A program made the translations under genes and the position numbers. This document shows, piece by piece, positions 1 through 6,780 of a DNA stretch of 25,908 bases. Under the pieces are notes generated by a model. It saw nothing but the letters and a program-made list of their open reading frames with translations. It was not told the DNA's origin and searched no databases. The first letter of the stretch is position 1, and every line of letters starts with the position of its first letter. This stretch comes from an uncultured Bacillota bacterium. GTDB lineage: Bacteria; Bacillota; Clostridia; Tissierellales; Tepidimicrobiaceae. The DNA lies in the NCBI GenBank assembly GCA_937967955.1, contig CALBUB010000132.1, positions 1 through 25,908 of the forward strand, read 5' to 3'.

Positions 1-62
1 ACCAATTAGATAATATGGCTACATGGTATATAGAAAAGCCAAAAGCACTTATTACTTATTAG
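1..62 (+). CDS. C-terminal end of an unidentified gene (partial)
   Basis: One frame is open from the window edge to a TAG at 60-62 and would encode the last 19 residues of a protein ending IEKPKALITY. The gene starts outside the window, and the tail is too short to name a family. The next intrinsic terminator is about 140 bases downstream, which fits a gene ending here, but an open frame of this length could also be chance. From 63 to 200 I see no gene or site. Confidence 0.3.
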   Translation, partial: QLDNMATWYIEKPKALITY

Positions 63-200
63 CAGTATTCTCTATTATATTGATTATAAGAAATGCAATT
101 CCAAAAGATAAATAAATACTATATTAAATTTTAAGAATGATATGTGGCAAAATATCAATTTATGTTAATCTAAATAACTAATTTTAGGAAATTTGGTGGA

Positions 201-229
201 AGGGAGGATATATTTATCCTCTCTTTTTT
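201..229 (+). terminator. Intrinsic terminator
   Basis: The stem at 201-210 pairs with 215-224 (core GAGGATA/TATCCTC, extended by one G-U pair) around a TATT loop and is followed by a run of T. It closes whatever transcript enters from the left and isolates the ric promoter downstream. Confidence 0.75.
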
Positions 230-293
230 ATTGTGTATTAATACTATATCCCAACTATGAAAAATACATAATGAAACAAGGAAAAAATAATAT

Positions 294-335
294 TTGACCT
301 AAATCAAATCTTTTTTAACAAACCCATGTTAAAAT
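294..335 (+). promoter_or_regulatory. CRP/FNR-type box and -10 of the ric promoter
   Basis: TTGAC-CTAA-ATCAA at 294-307 is a near-symmetric box of the CRP/FNR superfamily type (FNR consensus TTGAT-N4-ATCAA). A TAAAAT -10 lies at 330-335, which predicts a start site near 342. The box centre (300.5) is then about 41.5 bp upstream, the classic class II activator position, and there is no good separate -35. The same arrangement recurs at 2562-2603. The regulator is not in the window; HcpR- or FNR-like proteins are the obvious candidates (inference). Confidence 0.65.
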
Positions 336-378
336 GTCCATAGAAAGAAGATAATAAGGTCAAAGGGAGGAATGTGCT

Positions 379-672
379 ATGACAACTTTTAATAAGGTAA
401 AGGAAAAACATATTGAAAAACTGGAACAATTTGTACCAATTGTAGATAGGGTACATGGGGAAAGTCATCCTGAATTCCATGAAGTCCATAGGTTGTTTAA
501 TGTTATTAATGAAAAGATAAAGAAAGCAGGTACAGAAAAGCCTGATTTAGATAAGGAGTTTAAAGAGTTGCGTAAAGTTACCAATAACTATACAGTACCA
601 GAAGATGTATGTGAAACTTATGAGGCAGTATACAATATGCTAGAGGAATTAGATAGAGCCTATGAAGGGTAA
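379..672 (+). CDS. ric: Short RIC-type (iron-sulfur cluster repair di-iron) protein
   Basis: The 97-residue product has no membrane segment and is rich in charged residues. Residues 25-45 (VHGESHPEFHEVHRLF with H26, H30, H34, H37 and E29, E35) match the second half of the hemerythrin-like domain of the RIC family (ScdA/YtfE/DnrN), which repairs Fe-S clusters after nitrosative or oxidative damage. Full-length RIC proteins are about 220-240 residues with an N-terminal DUF542; here only the compact core is present, as in the short clostridial 'ric' proteins, and the tail around NNYTVPEDVCETYEAVYNML looks conserved in that group. Start at 379 has GGGAGG at 365-370. The gene leads an apparent operon with the metal ATPase 27 bases downstream, and its promoter carries an FNR-type box, which agrees with a stress role. 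Whether so short a protein binds a di-iron site by itself is uncertain. Confidence 0.6.
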   Translation: MTTFNKVKEKHIEKLEQFVPIVDRVHGESHPEFHEVHRLFNVINEKIKKAGTEKPDLDKEFKELRKVTNNYTVPEDVCETYEAVYNMLEELDRAYEG

Positions 673-699
673 GCTATAAAAAAATGAAAGGGATGAAAT

Positions 700-2550
700 A
701 TGCAAATATTTATTCTGAAAAACAAAAAAACAATTACATTAATTAGTGGTATTTTAATTGCAATTGCCTTTATCTCTAAATGGACAGTAGGAAATATGGA
801 TATATTTACTTGGGCCTTGGTTATTGCATCCATATTAGGTGCAGCTCCAATAGCTATTCAAGCCTACCAATCATTAAGGGTAAAGGTAGTAAGTATTGAT
901 GTTTTAGTTACCATTGCAGTTTTAGGTGCCTTTGTGATTCAAAACTATGAAGAATCTGCAATTGTTACTTTCCTCTTCCTATTTGGTGCTTATTTAGAAC
1001 AGCGTACACTAAATCAAACCCGTTCAGCCATTAAAGAATTGGTAGAGATGGCACCAGAAAGTGCATTAAAACTTATGGAAAATGGTGAATTTGAAGAAGT
1101 TGACATAGACGATGTGGATGTAGGAGATATACTCCTAGTTAAAACTGGAGCAAAAGTGCCTGTAGATGGGACAGTTTTATCAGGAGAAGGTTACATTAAT
1201 GAAGCCAGCATTACAGGAGAATCGGTTCCAGTGGAGAAAAAGGAAGGTTCCAAAGTATACGCAGGTACCATATTAGATAATGGAACTATTAGAATTGTAG
1301 CCGATAGGGTAGGGGAAGATACTACTTTTGGTAAAATAATTGAACTGGTAGAAGAAGCCCAAGACTCAAAATCAGAAGCAGAACGCTTTATAGACCGTTT
1401 TGCCAAATACTATACACCAGCAGTTTTGGTTATAGGATTAGTTGTATGGCTTATAACAAGGGATATGGAACTAGCCATTACTATCCTTGTCCTAGGCTGT
1501 CCAGGTGCCTTAGTTATCGGTGTACCTGTATCCAATGTGGCTGGTATTGGAAACGGAGCCCGCCATGGAGTCCTATTAAAGGGCAGTGAAGTTATTAATG
1601 CTTTCAGCAAGTTGGATACAATGGTATTTGACAAAACTGGTACCTTAACTATGGGTAAGCCCTCAGTGGCAGAGAAAAAATACTATGGGGATAATATAGA
1701 GGAAGCCTTAAGCTATCTTGCTAGTGTTGAAAGGGAATCGGACCATCCATTAGCTAAGGCAGTATTAGAATACATTGGAGAAACAGAATACTACCCTGTA
1801 GAAAACACAGAGGTTGTAAAGGGTGGAGGAATTGTAGCCACTGTTAATGGCCACAGAATAGCTGTAGGTAATGTACTTCTAATGGAAAGGGAAAAGGTTA
1901 AACTAAGTGATAAAGCAAAAGCTGATATAGAAGACTTTGAGAAAAACGGAAACTCTCTAGTTTTAACAGCAGTAGATGGACAGTTGAAGATTCTTATGGG
2001 AGTTCGTGACCAGATACGACCAGGAGTTAAGGAAGACCTGGAAAAGTTAAGAAAATTAGGAGTCAAGAATTTAATCATGCTATCAGGCGATAATCAAGGA
2101 ACTGTAGACTTAGTCAGCCGTCAACTAGGCTTAACAGAAGCCTATGGAAATATGTTGCCAGAAGACAAGTCTGAATATATTAAGAAGCTTAAAGAAAAAG
2201 GCCAAATAGTAGCCTTTGTTGGAGATGGAGTCAATGATAGTCCTTCCCTAGCTTTGGCAGACATAGGTATAGCCATGGGCAGTGGTACAGATGTAGCCAT
2301 TGAAACATCCGATGTAGTATTGATGAACTCAGACTTTAGCCGTTTGCCTCATGCATTAGGCTTAGTAAAAGCTACTGCAAGGAATATGAAGCAGAATATA
2401 TTTATTGCAGTAGGTGTTGTAATAATACTACTGGCCAGCGTATTGTTTAGCGATTGGATGAATATGTCCATAGGTATGTTAGTCCATGAAGGCAGTATAT
2501 TGGCTGTTATACTTAATGGTATGAGGTTATTAAGATATAAATTAAGATAA
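700..2550 (+). CDS. P1B-type heavy-metal-transporting ATPase with CPG motif
   Basis: This 616-residue integral membrane pump should export a transition metal ion at the cost of ATP. The P-type landmarks are all present: actuator TGES at 172-175, phosphorylation DKTGT from D311, nucleotide-binding SDHP with H349-P350, and hinge GDGVND at 508-513. The intramembrane motif is C267-P268-G269 instead of the usual CPC, SPC, TPC or CPH. The last membrane helix carries HEGS at 596-599, like the HEGxT motif of P1B-4 (Co/Fe/Zn) pumps. There is no N-terminal HMA domain; a free HMA protein is encoded just downstream. The start at 700 follows AAAGGGATG at 686-694. It lies 27 bases after ric with no terminator between, so it is probably co-transcribed from the FNR-type promoter. 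The metal cannot be read from sequence; ferrous iron or another divalent ion is plausible given ric (inference). Confidence 0.88.
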   Translation: MQIFILKNKKTITLISGILIAIAFISKWTVGNMDIFTWALVIASILGAAPIAIQAYQSLRVKVVSIDVLVTIAVLGAFVIQNYEESAIVTFLFLFGAYLEQRTLNQTRSAIKELVEMAPESALKLMENGEFEEVDIDDVDVGDILLVKTGAKVPVDGTVLSGEGYINEASITGESVPVEKKEGSKVYAGTILDNGTIRIVADRVGEDTTFGKIIELVEEAQDSKSEAERFIDRFAKYYTPAVLVIGLVVWLITRDMELAITILVLGCPGALVIGVPVSNVAGIGNGARHGVLLKGSEVINAFSKLDTMVFDKTGTLTMGKPSVAEKKYYGDNIEEALSYLASVERESDHPLAKAVLEYIGETEYYPVENTEVVKGGGIVATVNGHRIAVGNVLLMEREKVKLSDKAKADIEDFEKNGNSLVLTAVDGQLKILMGVRDQIRPGVKEDLEKLRKLGVKNLIMLSGDNQGTVDLVSRQLGLTEAYGNMLPEDKSEYIKKLKEKGQIVAFVGDGVNDSPSLALADIGIAMGSGTDVAIETSDVVLMNSDFSRLPHALGLVKATARNMKQNIFIAVGVVIILLASVLFSDWMNMSIGMLVHEGSILAVILNGMRLLRYKLR

Positions 2551-2561
2551 GTGATAAAATT

Positions 2562-2603
2562 TTGACTAAAATCAAAGCCTATCAAGGAAAATTAAGATAT
2601 AAT
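2562..2603 (+). promoter_or_regulatory. CRP/FNR-type box and -10 before the HMA gene
   Basis: TTGAC-TAAA-ATCAA at 2562-2575 has the same half-sites as the ric box. A perfect TATAAT is at 2598-2603. Box centre (2568.5) to the first base of the -10 is 29.5 bp, identical to the ric promoter. The HMA gene therefore seems to have its own class II-type promoter even though it follows the ATPase directly. Confidence 0.65.
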
Positions 2604-2646
2604 AAAACATAAGGGATATAATGTATTTACGAAAGGAGTAGATAAT

Positions 2647-2874
2647 ATGAAAGCAGCAACAATCCAATTGGAAGATTTAGCTTGTCCATCCTGCATGCAA
2701 AAAATTGAAGGTGCATTGAAAAATTTAGACGGTGTTGATAAGGATACGGTAAAGGTATCATTTAACTCCAGCAAGGTGAAATTAAACTTTGATGAAGAAA
2801 AGCTATCAATTGAACAAATAGAAGATGCAATTAAAAAGATAGGTTATGATGTGGTGAAGTCTAAAGTAAAGTAA
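2647..2874 (+). CDS. Free HMA-domain heavy-metal-binding protein
   Basis: The 75-residue protein is a single ferredoxin-like HMA fold: beta strand TIQLEDLAC, metal loop C-P-S-C at about residues 13-16, helix MQKIEGALKNLDGV, and the pattern SSKVKLNFDEEKLSIEQIEDAIKKIGYDV typical of CopZ and of ATPase N-terminal domains. It is cytosolic and would bind a soft or borderline metal through the two cysteines. The ATPase upstream lacks this domain, so this protein may be its detached metal donor or regulator. An AAAGGAG RBS lies at 2632-2638. Its own FNR-type promoter sits in the 96-base gap after the ATPase, and a strong terminator follows. Copper chaperone (CopZ) is a possible alternative, but the usual GMxCxxC start of the motif is replaced by LACPSC. 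Confidence 0.85.
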   Translation: MKAATIQLEDLACPSCMQKIEGALKNLDGVDKDTVKVSFNSSKVKLNFDEEKLSIEQIEDAIKKIGYDVVKSKVK

Positions 2875-2881
2875 CTATTGG

Positions 2882-2930
2882 CCCCTAGGTTTAATAGATA
2901 AAGGGATCTATTAAACCTAGGGGTTTTGTT
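2882..2930 (+). terminator. Strong intrinsic terminator after the HMA gene
   Basis: A perfect 18-bp stem (2882-2899 with 2906-2923, outer CCCCTAGG/CCTAGGGG) with loop AAAGGG-side bases 2900-2905 is followed by TTTTGTTT. It ends the ric-ATPase-HMA unit. Confidence 0.9.
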
Positions 2931-2950
2931 TAAAACTTATATGCTTTATG

Positions 2951-2980
2951 CTGGCAGAAGGAATGTAAATATGGTATAAT
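2951..2980 (+). promoter_or_regulatory. Promoter of the MATE gene
   Basis: CTGGCA at 2951-2956 and TATAAT at 2975-2980 are separated by 18 bases; the -10 is preceded by TGG. It predicts transcription from about 2987, giving a leader of nearly 90 bases before the MATE start codon. Confidence 0.6.
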
Positions 2981-3017
2981 TAATCTTGCGTTGTAAATAT
3001 AGGTTATACTTTTTTCA

Positions 3018-3044
3018 GTTGGGGAGTTTTTTCCTCAACTTTTT
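3018..3044 (+). terminator. Terminator-like hairpin inside the MATE leader
   Basis: GTTGGGGA (3018-3025) pairs with TCCTCAAC (3032-3039), one G-U pair, loop GTTTTT, then five T. It lies between the promoter at 2951-2980 and the MATE start at 3074, so it would stop the transcript before the gene unless read through. I do not recognise a known riboswitch or a leader peptide in the roughly 30 bases upstream. Confidence 0.6.
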
Positions 3045-3073
3045 AGTTTTTGAAAATGACGAGGTGGTAGTGT

Positions 3074-4417
3074 ATGCAAAAGAGAAATCCAATGGGACAT
3101 GAGAAGATTCTTCCTTTACTTATAAAAATGTCCTTACCAGTTATGCTATCAATGTTTATACAATCTTTATATAATGTTGTAGACTCTTACTTTGTAGCAA
3201 AAATAAGTGAAAAAGCTTTAAGGGCAGCTTCCTTATCCTACCCTATTCAGATAATAATTGTAGCCATAGGAGTAGGTACAGGAACTGGCTTAAATTCACT
3301 TATATCAAGATCACTAGGAGCTAATAAGCAAGAAAAGGCAGATCAGGCGGCAATGCATGGACTTATAGCTGCCATATTGTCATCCCTTTTATTTGTCATA
3401 TTTAGATATACATTAATGGATGGATATTTTAATTATTTTACTAAGGACCCAGCTGTGAAAGCTATGGGTATGGAATACTTAGGCTTAGTAAGTGGTTTTG
3501 CAATATTTTCCATAATACAGATTACAATAGAAAAGGCAGTCCAAGGAACAGGGAAGATGGTTTGGTCTATGATAATACAGCTAGTGGGTGCAGTAATAAA
3601 TATTATTTTAGACCCTATTATGATTTTTGGCCTATATGGTTTTCCTGCTATGGGTATAAGGGGAGCAGCAATTGCGACTTTAATAGGGCAAGCTGCAGGA
3701 GCTCTATTGGGGATATTTCTCCTGTTATCAAAAGGAAGTGGTTTAAATATCAACTTTTCAAAATTTAAATTTTCAACAACCATAGTAAAAGAAATATATG
3801 ATGTAGGCCTTCCAAGTATATTGATGCAATCTATAAATGCTTTAGTAACTACTATTATGAATTTAATCCTTATAAGACACTCTGAAATGGCCGTTTCTGT
3901 ACTAGGAGTGTATTTTAAACTACAATCCTTTGTTTTCATGCCAGTTTTTGGCTTAAGCCAAGGAGTATTGCCTTTAATAGGATACAATTATGGGGCAGAA
4001 AACAAAGAGAGAATAATGGAGGCCTTTAGGTGGGGCATGAGGCTTTCTGCCCTAATAATGGCAACAGGTACTATGCTATTCCAACTGTTCCCAAATCAGC
4101 TAATGAATATATTCTCAAATGATCCTAAGATGGTAAATATGGGAGTATATACTTTAAGAATCATATCCCTATCTTTTATATTTGCAGCAATAGGAATAAC
4201 TAATTCAACCTTTTTCCAAGGTTTAGGTTTGGGAAAATATAGTCTAATAGTTACATCATTAAGGCAATTAATTCTAATAATTCCAATAGCTTACGCCCTT
4301 TCATTCCTAGGATTAAATTTTGTTTGGCTGGCCTATCCAATATCAGAAATAATTGCTACAATAGTTTCTGTAGCCCTTCAGAGAAGGGTAAAAGTAGAAT
4401 ATGTGGATATATTATAA
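3074..4417 (+). CDS. MATE family multidrug/cation efflux transporter
   Basis: The 447-residue protein has about 12 hydrophobic helices and the standard length and opening of MATE (COG0534, NorM/MepA-like) pumps: PLLIKMSLPVMLSMFIQSLYNVVDSYFV near residues 14-41 and the matching repeat in the second half (DVGLPSILMQSINALVTT near 244-261, and GLSQGVLPLIGYNYGAEN). Members exchange Na+ or H+ for drugs, dyes or organic cations across the cytoplasmic membrane. The start at 3074 has GAGGTGG at 3060-3066. It is monocistronic: own promoter, own terminator. A role in removing quinone-like toxins with the MarR/dioxygenase pair downstream is possible, but is only suggested by position. The substrate is unknown. 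Confidence 0.92.
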   Translation: MQKRNPMGHEKILPLLIKMSLPVMLSMFIQSLYNVVDSYFVAKISEKALRAASLSYPIQIIIVAIGVGTGTGLNSLISRSLGANKQEKADQAAMHGLIAAILSSLLFVIFRYTLMDGYFNYFTKDPAVKAMGMEYLGLVSGFAIFSIIQITIEKAVQGTGKMVWSMIIQLVGAVINIILDPIMIFGLYGFPAMGIRGAAIATLIGQAAGALLGIFLLLSKGSGLNINFSKFKFSTTIVKEIYDVGLPSILMQSINALVTTIMNLILIRHSEMAVSVLGVYFKLQSFVFMPVFGLSQGVLPLIGYNYGAENKERIMEAFRWGMRLSALIMATGTMLFQLFPNQLMNIFSNDPKMVNMGVYTLRIISLSFIFAAIGITNSTFFQGLGLGKYSLIVTSLRQLILIIPIAYALSFLGLNFVWLAYPISEIIATIVSVALQRRVKVEYVDIL

Positions 4418-4428
4418 TGGAAGAAAAC

Positions 4429-4470
4429 GGGGTTTTGCATAGATTTAGGGCAAAACCCCCTGCCTCTTTT
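4429..4470 (+). terminator. Probable terminator after the MATE gene
   Basis: GGGGTTTTGC (4429-4438) pairs perfectly with GCAAAACCCC (4450-4459). The following CTGCCTCTTTT is only a fair U-tract, so termination may be incomplete. Confidence 0.6.
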
Positions 4471-4486
4471 ACGGCAAAAAATCAAC

Positions 4487-4533
4487 TTGACATAAACCTA
4501 TATTTTTTATATAATTACTTCGAATTCATAATA
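4487..4533 (+). promoter_or_regulatory. marR promoter with MhqR-like operator
   Basis: TTGACA (4487-4492), 17 bases, TATAAT (4510-4515): a fully consensus sigma-A promoter. Directly behind the -10, over the predicted start site, lies TACTTCGAATTCATAATA (4516-4533), which shares the CGAATTC core and outer TA...ATA with the Bacillus MhqR box TATCTCGAATTCGAGATA (13 of 18 positions). An operator here would allow auto-repression. Confidence 0.75.
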
Positions 4534-4580
4534 TATTAGTTAGAAATAGATGATTTAGAGATAAATTTGGAGGGTATAAT

Positions 4581-5000
4581 ATGAGTGACCAAAGCTTAAA
4601 ACTATTAGTAGTCATGTTAAGGGCAGCCCAAACTATAGAAGATTTAGTAAAAAAGGATATGAAAAGATATGGAATAAATCCTACAGAGTTTGCTGTTTTA
4701 GAGCTTCTATATAGTAAAGGAGAACAGCCTATACAGAAAATAGGTAAGAAAATACTATTAGCCAGCAGCAGCATAACCTATGTAATAGATCAATTAGAAA
4801 AGAAAGGCCTTGTACAGAGAATAGACTGTCCTGCTGATAGAAGGAGTAAATTAGTTTCTATAACTGATAAAGGGAAAAAATTCATGGAGGAAGCTTTCCC
4901 TAAACATAAAAAGAAGATTGAAGAGCTATTTAGCCATATGACAGAAGAAGAGATAGACACAGCCATAAGCTTATTTAAAAAGATAGGGCTACAAAAGTAG
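4581..5000 (+). CDS. MarR-family repressor, MhqR-like
   Basis: The 139-residue protein has the MarR layout: N-terminal dimerisation helices, winged helix-turn-helix at about residues 33-95 (helix IQKIGKKILLASSSITYVIDQLEKKGLV, wing RIDCPADRRSKLVSITDKG) and a C-terminal helix for dimerisation. Such dimers bind palindromic operators and let go on sensing phenolics, quinones or oxidants. The single cysteine in the wing (C83) is a possible thiol sensor; the N-terminal cysteine of OhrR is absent. Start at 4581 follows GGAGGG. The next gene is a ring-cleaving dioxygenase, the classic MhqR target, and CGAATTC palindromes precede both genes. This supports an MhqR/YkvE-type assignment, although only a comparison of full sequences could prove orthology. 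Confidence 0.85.
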   Translation: MSDQSLKLLVVMLRAAQTIEDLVKKDMKRYGINPTEFAVLELLYSKGEQPIQKIGKKILLASSSITYVIDQLEKKGLVQRIDCPADRRSKLVSITDKGKKFMEEAFPKHKKKIEELFSHMTEEEIDTAISLFKKIGLQK

Positions 5001-5018
5001 CCATTCATTTAAATTAAA

Positions 5019-5036
5019 TATTTCGAATTCGAGATA
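5019..5036 (+). promoter_or_regulatory. MhqR-type operator before the dioxygenase gene
   Basis: TATTTCGAATTCGAGATA differs by one base from the perfect palindrome TATCTCGAATTCGAGATA, the box reported for MhqR in Bacillus subtilis. It lies in the 53-base gap between the repressor gene and the dioxygenase gene, just ahead of the AGGAGGT RBS (5041-5047). No convincing separate -10/-35 is visible here, so it may act as a roadblock or second operator for read-through transcription. Confidence 0.75.
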
Positions 5037-5053
5037 AATTAGGAGGTATAATT

Positions 5054-6001
5054 ATGAAAAAGAAAACTAAAGGGATTCATCATATAACAGCCATAGTGGG
5101 AAATGTTCATGAGAATGTAGAATTTTACTCAAAGGTTCTAGGTCTTAGATTAGTAAAGAAGACTGTAAACTTTGATGACCCACAAACTTATCACCTGTAT
5201 TTTAGTGATGAAGATGCTACTCCAGGGGCTGTAATAACATTTTTCCCTTATGAAAATGCAAGACCTGGAAGAATTGGAAATGGGCAAGTGGGAGTTACAA
5301 GCTATTTAATACCAGTAGGAGCATCTAAGTTTTGGGAAGATAGGTTAAATAAGTTTAATATTCAATATAAGAAAACTAAGCGATTTGGAGAAGAATTTAT
5401 AGAATTTACTGATCCCCACGGCCTCAAACTAGAACTAGTAGAAAGGGAAGGTGGAAAGAAAAACAGCTGGGCTGTAGATGATATTACTCCAGATGTGGCC
5501 ATAAAAGGCTTTGCAGGAGCTGTACTTTATTCCCATAGCCCAAAGGATACAGCTGAAGTATTAGAAAATATATTAGGCTTGGAAAAAGTTGGGGAAGAAG
5601 GAGATTATATAAGATTTAAAGCTTCAGCAGATATTGGCAATATAATAGACATTAAAACTACTTCCTTGGGAAGAGGAATAACCAGCCTAGGAACAGTTCA
5701 CCATATAGCCTGGAGGGCAGACGATGAACAAGATCTATTAGAATGGCATAAATTGATAAAAGAAAATAAATTTGCTGTTAGCCAAGTAAGAAACAGAAAA
5801 TACTTTAAATCCATCTACTTTAGTGAAAAAGGAGGCATATTATTCGAAATTGCCACTGATGTTCCAGGCTTTGCTGTAGATGAAGATAAAGCTTTATTAG
5901 GACAAAAACTGATGCTGCCAGAATGGTATGAAGATATGCGAGAAGAGTTAGAAAAAACTTTACCATTTGGACAAATTTCTAAAATCATTATAAAGAGTTA
6001 G
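5054..6001 (+). CDS. Ring-cleaving dioxygenase, MhqO/MhqA-like (VOC fold)
   Basis: The 315-residue protein has two tandem vicinal-oxygen-chelate modules (about 7-135 and 150-285). Likely metal ligands are in the expected places: H9/H10 in GIHHITAIVG, H216/H217 in GTVHHIAW and E265 in ILFEIATDVPGF, the H-H-E set of type I extradiol-like enzymes. The conserved starts (VEFYSKVLGLRLVKKTVNFDD, YHLYFSD) match the MhqA/MhqE/MhqO family, which in Bacillus is induced by catechol and hydroquinones and is thought to open or detoxify aromatic rings. The RBS AGGAGGT is optimal. Its position behind an MhqR-like repressor with a nearly perfect MhqR box fits quinone resistance. In a strict anaerobe an O2-using reaction is curious; a glyoxalase-like, thiol-adduct-related activity is an alternative. 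Confidence 0.88.
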   Translation: MKKKTKGIHHITAIVGNVHENVEFYSKVLGLRLVKKTVNFDDPQTYHLYFSDEDATPGAVITFFPYENARPGRIGNGQVGVTSYLIPVGASKFWEDRLNKFNIQYKKTKRFGEEFIEFTDPHGLKLELVEREGGKKNSWAVDDITPDVAIKGFAGAVLYSHSPKDTAEVLENILGLEKVGEEGDYIRFKASADIGNIIDIKTTSLGRGITSLGTVHHIAWRADDEQDLLEWHKLIKENKFAVSQVRNRKYFKSIYFSEKGGILFEIATDVPGFAVDEDKALLGQKLMLPEWYEDMREELEKTLPFGQISKIIIKS

Positions 6002-6013
6002 TGTATCAACTTA

Positions 6014-6117
6014 TAGTATAATTCATTATACTAATTTGGAACATCTAAATTCCTATAAATTGTGTAGGAATTATCTTTATATTTTTTATTCAAAAAATTA
6101 TTAATTTTTGATATAAT
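6014..6117 (+). promoter_or_regulatory. Intergenic region with palindrome, weak hairpin and promoter
   Basis: The 222-base gap holds a near-perfect palindrome TAGTATAAT-TC-ATTATACTA (6014-6033), a weak hairpin AATTCCTA/TAGGAATT (6048-6055 with 6065-6072) followed by T-rich sequence that may terminate the dioxygenase transcript, and a promoter TTCAAA (6089-6094)-17-TATAAT (6112-6117) for the membrane-protein pair. The palindrome is an operator candidate only. Confidence 0.45.
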
Positions 6118-6223
6118 ATGTTTAGCAAAAATATAAAAATCCTAATAAATAACAAACTTTTGCATTATATTATTTTAACACACACCCATACCTTATCTGT
6201 GTATATATTAAGTGAGGTGAAAA

Positions 6224-6769
6224 ATGAAAAAGGAAAATTTCTTCCTTTGTTATGTATTAGTTAGCATAAGCATACTTTTTCTAGCTTTTAGAAACAATGT
6301 GTCTCTAGTAGATAGGCTTATAATACTAGGGATAGGAATATTTTTTGCAACTGCTTTGTGGAATCACTTCTATGAGGTAAAAGGTTCAATTGCTAGGAAT
6401 GATAATAGAAGAAAAGTTTTTTATGAAAATACATTTTTAATAGTAGGTACTGGCCTATCTGCAGCTATAACTTGGTATTTAAACCATGTACTAGGATATG
6501 GGCCAGTAATAGCCAATGGTTTAGTTGGAATAGTAGTTGGACTGTTTTTTTCTTCAAAGAATGCAGGAGCCTTTTATACAGCTTCCTTTATAGGAATGTC
6601 TAGTTTAGGAATAGTTCCTTCTATGACCTTGGCAGGAGTTATTGGTTTAGTTGCAGGTATTGTAATAATTTTTTCTCAAGAAGTATATGCTGGAGTTGGA
6701 GGAAAAGGGGGCACCACAGCAGCCTTATCAACACAGCTGATAAGAATACTGTTAGGTTTATTCACATAA
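6224..6769 (+). CDS. Small polytopic membrane protein, unknown family (pair member A)
   Basis: The 181-residue protein has about six predicted hydrophobic segments (roughly 6-22, 31-46, 70-87, 93-110, 115-132, 134-151). I do not recognise the family. Two features stand out: G93-P-V-I-A and, after the last helix, a glycine-rich motif QEVYAGVGGKGG at 152-163. Both recur in the next gene, so residues 70-175 and the whole of that 127-residue neighbour look homologous. Start at 6224 has GTGAGGTG upstream (6211-6218). It is separated from the second gene by only 11 bases and shares a promoter and terminator with it, so the two products very probably act together in the membrane. No catalytic residue, transporter signature or nucleotide-binding site is evident. 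Confidence 0.8.
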   Translation: MKKENFFLCYVLVSISILFLAFRNNVSLVDRLIILGIGIFFATALWNHFYEVKGSIARNDNRRKVFYENTFLIVGTGLSAAITWYLNHVLGYGPVIANGLVGIVVGLFFSSKNAGAFYTASFIGMSSLGIVPSMTLAGVIGLVAGIVIIFSQEVYAGVGGKGGTTAALSTQLIRILLGLFT

Positions 6770-6780
6770 AGGTGGGATGA

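Noticed and set aside
3433..3987. 184-codon open frame antisense to the MATE gene
   Set aside because: Shadow frame of a clear membrane-protein gene; rich in Pro, Ile and Lys with no RBS or family.
6014..6033. Palindrome TAGTATAAT-TC-ATTATACTA as a terminator
   Set aside because: Two-base loop and no T run make a terminator unlikely; kept only as an operator candidate.
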